Part shown: positions 43,401-50,247 of the stretch, in pieces | Numbering within the stretch: the stretch's first letter is position 1 | How the letters are laid out: every line of letters begins with the position of its first letter | DNA from: JACNIV01 sp965370415 | GTDB lineage: Bacteria; Cloacimonadota; Cloacimonadia; Cloacimonadales; TCS61 | DNA: 64,000 bases | Assembly (NCBI GenBank): GCA_965370415.1 | Contig: CBDUTJ010000013.1 | Coordinates: forward strand, 1 to 64,000 | Direction of reading: 5' to 3' | Made by a program: the position numbers and the translations under genes | Notes under the pieces: generated by a model | The model's input: only the letters and a program-made list of their open reading frames with translations | Databases searched by the model: none | Told to the model about the DNA's origin: nothing

Positions 43401-44159
43401 CTAAACTGCTTCTTTCATTTTGTCGATCAGAAGCTGGGCTTTGAGTTCACGACTGATGTCTTTTTCAATTTCAGTGATAGAAATAACTTTTCTCCAGCTT
43501 CCCATAGAGGGCAGACGTCCTACTCTCTGTTTATCAGTATCTAGATTTTCATCGAAGAAGGTTATTACATCAACGATCTGCTCATAATCGAAGTGTGAAC
43601 CATTCAGCTCTACCCGTAGCTTACCTGACTTGAGTCTTCTGATGGAAAAGTCTGAAGTGTAACTGTGATGGTCTTTATTCCGCAGATATTCCTCAACAGT
43701 AATATTGGCATTATTGCCAGCGTATGAGGTAATATATTGGATCTTGCCGCAAGTCAGCAGAGGCCACTCGGCTGAATATGAGGTATCTTCATAATTTAGT
43801 CCTTCCACATATCCTGCATCCAGCCAGAACTCTTGCTCAATAAGCGACAACGCCTTTTCCACCTTCATCTTTTTCCAGAGGAACTGGGAGTATTGATCAC
43901 CTTGCGGAAATCCCTCAAAATAACAGCCATAGGCGATCATTCCTTTTTTCTTCTGTAAGATCAGAACCGCATTCCCGGGATTGCAGGCATAGGCAGCAGG
44001 GCGGGCATCCTTCTCTACATAGCTGAGAATAGTCCTGGTATTGCTGTAAGCAACCTTATGAGCCCACCTGTTAGTAAAGCTGCCGACTACTCCGTGTCTA
44101 TCCACAAGACTCAGGATCTCACTGATCCTGGGCATTTTTTTTATATCTGATACTATCAT
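43401..44159 (-). CDS. hypothetical protein of the mobile island
   Basis: The 252-residue protein has no signal peptide and no recognised family. Features: an N-terminal helix (ISEILSLVDRHGVVG), a central mixed alpha/beta region (NAVLILQKKKGMIAYGCYFE; AEWPLLTCGKIQYITSYAG), and a C-terminal strand-helix region (LRVELNGSHFDYEQIVDVIT). AAAGGAG precedes the ATG at 44159. Same strand and close spacing as the small genes on both sides, consistent with a phage/plasmid-type operon. Confidence 0.6.
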   Translation of the reverse strand: MIVSDIKKMPRISEILSLVDRHGVVGSFTNRWAHKVAYSNTRTILSYVEKDARPAAYACNPGNAVLILQKKKGMIAYGCYFEGFPQGDQYSQFLWKKMKVEKALSLIEQEFWLDAGYVEGLNYEDTSYSAEWPLLTCGKIQYITSYAGNNANITVEEYLRNKDHHSYTSDFSIRRLKSGKLRVELNGSHFDYEQIVDVITFFDENLDTDKQRVGRLPSMGSWRKVISITEIEKDISRELKAQLLIDKMKEAV

Positions 44160-44224
44160 ATTTGCTCCTTTGTTTTTTTAATGGTTATGGAATCAGCAGT
44201 AATTGTCAGAACTAAAATTATGTC

Positions 44225-44413
44225 TCAATTTCTTAATTTGGAATTAGCAAAAATCCATTCAATTTCATATTTATGCTTATGTTCACCTGGCACAAATTTA
44301 AAGTTATCTCCATCTATTTCAGTTCGATTCTTCATATCGATATCCTGTTGATTATCGATAAATTTGGACGGTATAAAACCAATCTTGATAGCATCGATGT
44401 TATAAGTGCTCAT
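44225..44413 (-). CDS. small hypothetical protein
   Basis: The 62-residue ORF starts MSTYNIDAIKIGFIPSKFI and ends IEWIFANSKLRN. A strong AAAGGAGGAG box lies about 8 nt upstream of the ATG, which supports real translation. Family not recognised; it is part of the minus-strand run leading to the MoxR operon. Confidence 0.5.
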   Translation of the reverse strand: MSTYNIDAIKIGFIPSKFIDNQQDIDMKNRTEIDGDNFKFVPGEHKHKYEIEWIFANSKLRN

Positions 44414-44440
44414 TTACATGCTCCTCCTTTCCTGCTCTTG

Positions 44441-44638
44441 CTATTTTGTTGTCTTGTTTTGCCTGAATTTTGATGTAACTTTAATGGTAGTTTTTATATC
44501 TCTGTCGAACCAGAGATAAATATAACCTCTTTTCTTGGCTTCTTTGATCAGTTCCCGGAAACGGTCAGAATAGTTTCTGTAATAACCGTTATCAAATAAG
44601 ACATAATAGACAGCACCTTCTTCCCGGGTATATATCAC
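44441..44638 (-). CDS. small protein, probably 5'-truncated at a recombination junction
   Basis: The 65-residue ORF reads REEGAVYYVLFDNGYYRNYS, DRFRELIKEAKKRGYIYLWF, DRDIKTTIKV. It can start only at a GTG (44638) without a ribosome binding site, and it overlaps the 3' end of the serine recombinase gene by 47 bp in another frame. This looks like a gene whose beginning was replaced when the recombinase-bearing segment joined here. Function not recognised. Confidence 0.45.
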   Translation of the reverse strand: MIYTREEGAVYYVLFDNGYYRNYSDRFRELIKEAKKRGYIYLWFDRDIKTTIKVTSKFRQNKTTK

Positions 44639-45962
44639 TCAAAAATAACATTTTGCTATCATAGTTTCTTGTTGTCCAAAGATCACTTAATTTATTTATC
44701 TCTTTAAAGTTCATTATTATATCACGAATATTCAATAAGGCATTAGAGAATTGATTGAATTTCTTATTATTGCGTGCTTTAAGATTATTGAGATATTCTA
44801 ACTCCGCATTATATAGATCATCAATCTCTGCAATACTAACCTTTAGGTTATGCTTAACAATATTCTTAATCTCATCATCAATTAATTTATTCTCATCTAT
44901 GGTATCTTCTCTTATTTCTATTATTTTTTTTTGAAATAACTGTATGTAGTTTAGAAAGTCGTAGACATAGCCTACTGTGTCTGGATTAACGTAATCAAAG
45001 GTGTCTAAATATTTAACGAATTCCATATGGAGAAGTTCATTTTTCATACTGATATTACATTTGTTACAATTATAGTAAATCCGCGAACCTGTAAAAGAAT
45101 GTCCACAATTCTCACATAAAAGCCAATTACGTAAAGGAAGGTCTTCATTTTTTAGCATTCTTTTCTTCCTTTTCTTTCTATTAGTTTTACTCGTTATCAA
45201 TTTTTGAACAGCATTATATGTGCTAATATTTATAATCGGAGGTATATTTCCCTTTTTCCACTTACCCTTATTATCCTTCACGTATCCAGCATATTTTTTG
45301 TTCTTTAGCCTAAACCTTAACGTATTATAATGAATCTCCCCATATCCTTCTTTATATAGCTCTGATTGGATTTCTTCGATGGAATAACCCGCCAAAGCCA
45401 AGGAAAATATCCTTTTGATTTCATTTTTATCATCAGGATTGATACTTAAACGACCCTTACTACCATCGAATACAATTTTGTAACCTGTTGCAGGTCTTCC
45501 CCATGATTTACCATTCGATATTTTATTTTGTATAGCCTGTTCAGTAGTTTTTGAATTAATAATTATCTCTAATTCTCCTTCTACGGCTATTTTTGCAAAA
45601 GTTAAATACGATTCTTTACCACGAAGTTTGGAGTGGGTACAGTCAATAAACTCAATCTTATATTTCTTTAAAATCTTAATTAGATTAATTGCAATTTCAG
45701 CTGACCGAGCCATGCGCTTACTATCAGCAACAATCAGATAACCAATTTCTTTTTTATTTTGATGGATGAATGCTTCCATTGCATTTAATTCACTTCTTCC
45801 TGGATTATCACCTTTAGCTACTTCAGAAAATATCTTTAATACACTTGAATTTAATTTTTCCACTTGCGAACGACAGACCTTCTTTTGGTGAGTTAGCGTG
45901 TTGTTCTTAGAAAATTGTCTTTGTGTGCTAAGACGAGAATAGATTAAGGATTTCTTCATCAA
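44592..45962 (-). CDS. large serine recombinase
   Basis: The 456-residue protein has an N-terminal resolvase domain with IYSRLSTQRQ (catalytic Ser12, Arg10) and a second conserved stretch LIVADSKRMARSA. A Recombinase domain follows (about 150-260, NKISNGKSWGRPATGYKI...AGYSIEEIQSEL), then a zinc-ribbon (LLCENCGHSFTGSRIYYNCNKC; four Cys) and coiled-coil helices (about 335-430). These are the parts of large serine integrases/transposases that act on phages and integrative elements. The last dozen residues (YPGRRCCLLCLI) look like out-of-frame read-through into the neighbouring gene, so the natural C-terminus may be cut. Confidence 0.88.
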   Translation of the reverse strand: MMKKSLIYSRLSTQRQFSKNNTLTHQKKVCRSQVEKLNSSVLKIFSEVAKGDNPGRSELNAMEAFIHQNKKEIGYLIVADSKRMARSAEIAINLIKILKKYKIEFIDCTHSKLRGKESYLTFAKIAVEGELEIIINSKTTEQAIQNKISNGKSWGRPATGYKIVFDGSKGRLSINPDDKNEIKRIFSLALAGYSIEEIQSELYKEGYGEIHYNTLRFRLKNKKYAGYVKDNKGKWKKGNIPPIINISTYNAVQKLITSKTNRKKRKKRMLKNEDLPLRNWLLCENCGHSFTGSRIYYNCNKCNISMKNELLHMEFVKYLDTFDYVNPDTVGYVYDFLNYIQLFQKKIIEIREDTIDENKLIDDEIKNIVKHNLKVSIAEIDDLYNAELEYLNNLKARNNKKFNQFSNALLNIRDIIMNFKEINKLSDLWTTRNYDSKMLFLSDIYPGRRCCLLCLI

Positions 45963-46461
45963 CTATCTCTAATTAATATTCCATTACAGGTAACGGTAAG
46001 CTAACATGATATTATTATACGCCCTAAGGAGGGATCTAACCGTAACTCCTTATATAGCACGGTTCTGTAAAGCACGTAATCTCTTTCCATCATAATCATA
46101 AAAATGGATATTATCACCATAAAAAATCCTCTATATTTCCTCAATGGAAAACGTTATCCCCTTTAAGCCCGCGTTATAAGCAAGACTACATGCCTTATAC
46201 CTAATCTGTTTTACAAGAAAGCTAATTCATAATTCTTTAAAGAACTCTGATTCATTTTATTATATTTCAAAACCGAGATGTGAAGTCACTAATTTTATTG
46301 TCAAATGAATTTCTTCGATGGATTGTGCATAATAATATCACTCTCTGAATTACAATAGCCCCAAATGATCTATACTTTTTTGTAAATTTAAATAAAAAAA
46401 TGGAAAAGCATACAGCACAGGAAAATCGAAAGACTGGAACCGGGGTTGCGATTTGATCTCA
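45963..46461. other. noncoding stretch upstream of serine recombinase
   Basis: About 500 bp with no open gene on either strand. It must contain the recombinase promoter and possibly attachment sequences; no pair of direct repeats could be confirmed. Confidence 0.4.
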
Positions 46462-46599
46462 ATGGGAAAATACATAAAACGGGATGAAGGATTAAGATTG
46501 AAACCTTACCGATGCCAAGCCAAGAAATTGAAAATTGGTTATGACCTGAACCTAGAAGCAAGGGGAATATCTATTAAAAAAGCTGAAGATAAAAAATAA
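46462..46599 (+). pseudogene. fragment of phage lysozyme (GH24 endolysin)
   Basis: A 45-codon remnant, the only plus-strand coding trace in the island: MGKYIKRDEGLRLKPYRCQA, KKLKIGYDLNLEARGIS. It matches the N-terminus of phage T4-type lysozymes (GH24), where the Glu of 'xEGLRLxPY' is catalytic and 'G-x-L-T-I-G-x-G-x-N-L' follows. The rest of the ~150-residue enzyme is missing and the second motif is degraded, so it is inactive. Confidence 0.75.
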
Positions 46600-46632
46600 A
46601 AAAGGGGCTGTGGCTCATGTTATAATCAAGAT

Positions 46633-47196
46633 TCAATAATGTTGGTGATGATGAACAAGTATATCTTTTATTGATTTTTTTATCTTTCGAATGCAATTAC
46701 TACTATCAATATTCATGGGATATATCAATTCAATTTCTTCCCCGAATTTCACTCTTACCAGTTCCTCACTTGTTTGCTCATAGTTTCTTATCTTAAGCTG
46801 CGGTACATCATGCCTCAATTGAACAGAGCTTCTTTCTTGCACAAAAGGAAATTTTACAGAGTTTTTTACATCTTTAATTGTTTCTAAGGGAGACTTTTTA
46901 AGTAGTGTAGATTGATCTTTCTTATTTAATTGTTTTAATGATCTTCTCCCGGCTTCTTTCTTCACCTGTACAAAATCCAAGTCTTGAATCATTTCCTTGA
47001 TCCGCTTCAAGGGATAGTGTTCTTCCTGCAGTTTCTTTATCAGAATAATGCGGTAAAGATGATCATCTGAATAAAAGCTGTTGATCCCTACTCCAGAGTG
47101 TGGTGGTATCAGTCTCTTGCCTATATAGTAATGCACTGTTCTTTTCGTAACCCCAGCTTTCAATGCCAGTTCCGATATTGTGTATCCTTTTTTCAT
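46633..47196 (-). CDS. MerR-family regulator
   Basis: The 187-residue protein has an N-terminal MerR helix-turn-helix: YTISELALKAGVTKRTVHYY, IGKRLIPPHSGVGINSFYSD, DHLYRIILIKKLQEEHYPLK, RIKEMI (about 5-72). The C-terminal part (about 80-187) has no known effector motif and ends in a His-rich tail (ILVHHHQHY), which might bind a metal. A promoter with a palindrome in the spacer lies 30-55 bp upstream, indicating autoregulation. GGGGG precedes the ATG. It lies between the two recombinase genes and probably controls element functions. Confidence 0.85.
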   Translation of the reverse strand: MKKGYTISELALKAGVTKRTVHYYIGKRLIPPHSGVGINSFYSDDHLYRIILIKKLQEEHYPLKRIKEMIQDLDFVQVKKEAGRRSLKQLNKKDQSTLLKKSPLETIKDVKNSVKFPFVQERSSVQLRHDVPQLKIRNYEQTSEELVRVKFGEEIELIYPMNIDSSNCIRKIKKSIKDILVHHHQHY

Positions 47197-47224
47197 ATCA
47201 TTACCCCCAATAAATTACGATGAA

Positions 47225-47253
47225 AAAATAACACCACTACGTAACGGTGTCAA
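47225..47253 (-). promoter_or_regulatory. MerR-type promoter/operator
   Basis: On the minus strand TTGACA is followed after 17 bp by TATTTT. The spacer overlaps the near-palindrome ACACCGTTACGTAGTGGTGT (TACGTA core, ACACC/GGTGT arms). An operator placed between -35 and -10 is the classic MerR arrangement. Confidence 0.6.
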
Positions 47254-47714
47254 GTAATTTCATAATCTCGGGGCTTCATCATGCTGTGAGCGAATATGGG
47301 GTGGCAGGAGATTTGTTATAAAATGACAATCTGATGACAGAAAAAAACAACATCGGTTAGCTGAATCCTGCCTTTCAAAAACTGCTTAAAAGCAAAAGGA
47401 TGGGAAATGAACCCACACAAAGCTAAAACGGGCTGCATGGAACCTCATTGCAAAGAAACAGACTGTACCACCAACGCAAGAATATCTACGTTCTGTGGCG
47501 TTATTTTTTACAGGGCCAAAAGAATAAGCGTCGTTACCTCTCCCGGCACAGGGAGCTATTATCACTAGGATCAATATCCATCCTCAAAAAAGTGATCCGA
47601 ATCCTACAGGTTCCCTAGTTAAAGATCAAGGAAGCTGTACCTATTGTTGCAGATAAATATTAATTTCATCAATTTAAAAAAGATACATTTAGATTATGTG
47701 TCTCGAGGATTATT
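47254..47714. other. noncoding stretch in the mobile island
   Basis: About 460 bp between the MerR promoter and the HTH gene. A 62-codon minus-strand frame at 47386-47574 has no ribosome binding site or recognisable sequence. No RNA gene or repeat seen. Confidence 0.35.
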
Positions 47715-48725
47715 TTATTTAGACGTTCTTCTAGCTGATCTTTTCCTTTTACTTCTATCCCTCCTTTTTTCAAGATTTTCAATTTCCTCTTCTGTAAGTA
47801 TTTTCCTTGAAGGATCAGCAATCCACTTATCTAAATCATTTTTACTAAATATTAAGGACCGACCTAATTTGGAATGTGGAATTTGCTTTTTGCTCGTTAG
47901 CTGATATAATGTATTTTTTTTTATTCTTGTATAATCAGAGCATTCATCGATACTCATATAAGGAGTGTTGGTTTCAATTGTATTCCCAATATTAAGTTCA
48001 ATTTTCTTTCCGTCTGCTACTCTGTACACTTTCCTTAAATCATCTTCAATCTGTGGAATCCTTTTTTTAATTTCTGCATAGAATTCTGTTCCTGTATATA
48101 TCGGCTTTTTTATTTCTATATTTTTATCTTTTATAAAATCTTTATATTCAAGATCTGTGAGCCAGATTGGTGGTATCATAGTGTATATAGGATGAATTCT
48201 GAAACTATCAGGGTGATAGGTAAATCCTTCTAAAAAAAGAGCGCCCATGCTTAACCAGACTTCCAAGATATTATTCATCCTGAAGAGTGGCTTTTGTTTT
48301 GATAATGTCCCCTCAAGCATGAATTTTCGTATTTCCTTTAGAAAGTGTGTATCATTTTTTCTTTCTCTGGAAAAATCAATTATCAACAAATATACTTGGA
48401 CCATATATGCAAGAGATTGTACTCGTGATATTCCCTGGATTTTTGAAATAGAGCTTATTGCTGTATGGAGTTGAGTATAAGACTGATCATCGATATTTTC
48501 ATCCAGCAGCAAAATATTATATCCTAATAATATCTTTATCCTGTTTATCAGTGATTTTTCCAGAGAGTATTTTTGTGGAAGTTTTAGTAGACTTAAGTAT
48601 ATTTTAATTTCAGTTTTATTTTTCCTCTGATATATTGTAAGTTTTAGCAACTCTTTTTTTTGTTCCTCGACCCATTGAGGTATAAAAGCAGCTAATTGTT
48701 TTAGAAATGAATTTTCATTTTTCAT
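47715..48725 (-). CDS. HTH (excisionase-type) protein of the tyrosine-integrase element
   Basis: The 336-residue protein has a helical N-terminal two thirds of unknown function. Its C-terminal winged HTH (about 258-310: MSIDECSDYTRIKKNTLYQL, TSKKQIPHSKLGRSLIFSKN, DLDKWI) is the excisionase/AlpA-like HTH_17 pattern. A basic tail follows (KRRDRSKRKRSARRTSK). Genes of this kind commonly sit next to tyrosine integrases in integrative elements of Bacteroidota-like bacteria. It lies 22 bp downstream of the integrase gene on the same strand. It may direct excision or regulate the element. AAGGAG precedes the ATG. Confidence 0.75.
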   Translation of the reverse strand: MKNENSFLKQLAAFIPQWVEEQKKELLKLTIYQRKNKTEIKIYLSLLKLPQKYSLEKSLINRIKILLGYNILLLDENIDDQSYTQLHTAISSISKIQGISRVQSLAYMVQVYLLIIDFSRERKNDTHFLKEIRKFMLEGTLSKQKPLFRMNNILEVWLSMGALFLEGFTYHPDSFRIHPIYTMIPPIWLTDLEYKDFIKDKNIEIKKPIYTGTEFYAEIKKRIPQIEDDLRKVYRVADGKKIELNIGNTIETNTPYMSIDECSDYTRIKKNTLYQLTSKKQIPHSKLGRSLIFSKNDLDKWIADPSRKILTEEEIENLEKRRDRSKRKRSARRTSK

Positions 48726-48747
48726 AATATATTATCTCCTTTTTTTA

Positions 48748-49848
48748 TCATTTAAAATATTCATCTAATAAATCAATGGCTTTATCTTTTCTACTATCCA
48801 CGAGATGAATATATTGCATTGTGGTTTTTATATTTTTATGTCCCATCAGCTTCATTATTGTAAAGACACTCTCTCCTTTTGCAGCTAAAAGCGTTCCAAA
48901 AGTATGCCGCCCACTGTGAAAAGTTATTTTCTGATTAATACTTTTAGAATTAATCCACTCTCTAAACCTCTGAGATAATCTTCCTCCTGTTGGTATACTA
49001 AAAATTCGATCTTCCTTCATATTTTTCTTTTGTTCCTTTATTATTCCAAGGGCTATTGTATTGAGTTTAATCCGAACAGTTTCACGGGTTTTTTTCTGAC
49101 GAAAATATAAGTGCTTCTCCTTAATATTATTATGGGTAATTCTGTTAAGATCTGAACGTCGAAGTCCTGTAAAACAAGAAAACAAGAATCCATTTTTTAT
49201 TTGGAAGTATTTGCATGGTTTCTCAATAAGTTCCTTTACTTCAGTAATTGTTAAAAATTCAATTTGGGGATCATCGTATTTTATACTAATTCCATTTGCC
49301 GGATTTCTGTCTATTAACTCAGACAATACTGCCAGATTAATAACAGCTTTGAATGTGACAAAATAATGGTGTGCAGTATGAGCTTTAACAGGTAGTCTGA
49401 GCAGGTAATCTTTATACTTCAAGCAGATATCTCGTGTCAGTTCACTGAAAAGAAAAGTACTCTTATTAATAAATTCTTTAAAATAATTCAAAGACACTGT
49501 ATAATTATAATCTTGCTTTTGCTGAACTGTTTCTTCAAAAAATTCCATGAAATTTTTATCGTTATCTTCAGAAAAGAGCTTGATCCCGGAATTAGATTCG
49601 TATATTTCCTTTTCTTTTTTATCCCTTATTAATTTTGCTTTATTGATCTCGTTCTCATCTTTAATTTTACTCCTGCTATCCCCTGCAACATATAATCCAA
49701 GGGATTTCCTTTGTCTTGAACTTTTGTATGAATAATCAAGATATAAACTATATAATCCATTCTGCATCTTTCTAGCACAGATCTTAATTTGGTAACCTGT
49801 ATTCATCTTACTCAATTTATCAATAATTTTCGGAATTGAATTTTTCAT
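48748..49848 (-). CDS. tyrosine recombinase / integrase
   Basis: The 366-residue protein has an arm-binding N-terminus (about 20-85, YSLYLDYSYKSSRQRKSLGL), a SAM-like core-binding domain (about 100-185) and a catalytic domain with TGLRRSDL (Arg230), HSGRHTFG (His311, Arg314), GHKNIKTTMQYIH (His337, Tyr346). All catalytic residues are present. The arm domain and length resemble integrases of Bacteroidota-type integrative elements, not the ~320-residue integron integrases; the IntI-specific extra helix is not apparent. The gene abuts the 3' end of tRNA-Ala, the usual insertion target. Two sets of direct repeats lie just upstream. Confidence 0.9.
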   Translation of the reverse strand: MKNSIPKIIDKLSKMNTGYQIKICARKMQNGLYSLYLDYSYKSSRQRKSLGLYVAGDSRSKIKDENEINKAKLIRDKKEKEIYESNSGIKLFSEDNDKNFMEFFEETVQQKQDYNYTVSLNYFKEFINKSTFLFSELTRDICLKYKDYLLRLPVKAHTAHHYFVTFKAVINLAVLSELIDRNPANGISIKYDDPQIEFLTITEVKELIEKPCKYFQIKNGFLFSCFTGLRRSDLNRITHNNIKEKHLYFRQKKTRETVRIKLNTIALGIIKEQKKNMKEDRIFSIPTGGRLSQRFREWINSKSINQKITFHSGRHTFGTLLAAKGESVFTIMKLMGHKNIKTTMQYIHLVDSRKDKAIDLLDEYFK

Positions 49849-49876
49849 TTCATCCCCTCATTAATTATCTGGTCAA

Positions 49877-49926
49877 GTGACAGATATGTGACAGATTTTG
49901 TCAAGAATTAACAAATATTAACAAAT
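49877..49926. repeat. iterons upstream of the integrase gene
   Basis: GTGACAGAT at 49877-49885 and 49888-49896 (11-bp spacing), then ATTAACAAAT at 49907-49916 and 49917-49926 (10-bp spacing). Helical-turn phasing between the integrase gene and tRNA-Ala suggests arm-type or excisionase binding sites. Confidence 0.55.
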
Positions 49927-49989
49927 TTCCAAAAACCAGATGCTAAAAATAATGGAATAATGGCATAAATGTAACTCATTGATATTAAA

Positions 49990-50012
49990 GAAAAAAGCCG
50001 CCAAATGCGGCT
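49990..50012 (-). terminator. terminator after tRNA-Ala
   Basis: AGCCGC-ATTTG-GCGGCT followed by TTTTTTC on the minus strand, 10 bp after the CCA end of the tRNA. Confidence 0.8.
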
Positions 50013-50021
50013 ATGAAAAAA

Positions 50022-50097
50022 TGGTGGAGCATAGCGGGATCGAACCGCTGACCTCATGACTGCCAGTCATGCGCTCTCCCAGCTGAGCTAATGCCCC
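50022..50097 (-). tRNA. tRNA-Ala (GGC anticodon)
   Basis: The 76-nt cloverleaf has acceptor arms GGGGCAT and ATGCTCC, an encoded ACCA end, D-arm GCTC...GAGC, anticodon stem CATGA/TCATG around loop CTGGCAG (anticodon GGC), and T-loop GGTTCGATCC. It reads Ala codon GCC. The mobile-element integrase gene lies next to its 3' end. Confidence 0.96.
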
Positions 50098-50247
50098 AAC
50101 CGTTTCCGAAAATCCAAAAACACAATTTAACGTCAAGAATTTTATCCGACTTCATTTTGAGATAATTTTGAGATTATACGGAAAAAAACTTTACGAAGAA
50201 ATCCAGAATTTATAAATGGTGCAGTCGATTTTTTGTGTGGAGGTTAA

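Noticed and set aside
47386..47574. 62-residue ORF in the island
   Set aside because: No ribosome binding site, Cys/Phe-rich random composition and no neighbour logic.
48748..49848. Tyrosine recombinase as the integron integrase for the array at 1-14 kb
   Set aside because: It has an arm-binding domain, sits at tRNA-Ala with an excisionase-type partner, is 35 kb away and shows no IntI-specific insert that I can recognise. It looks like a genomic-island integrase.
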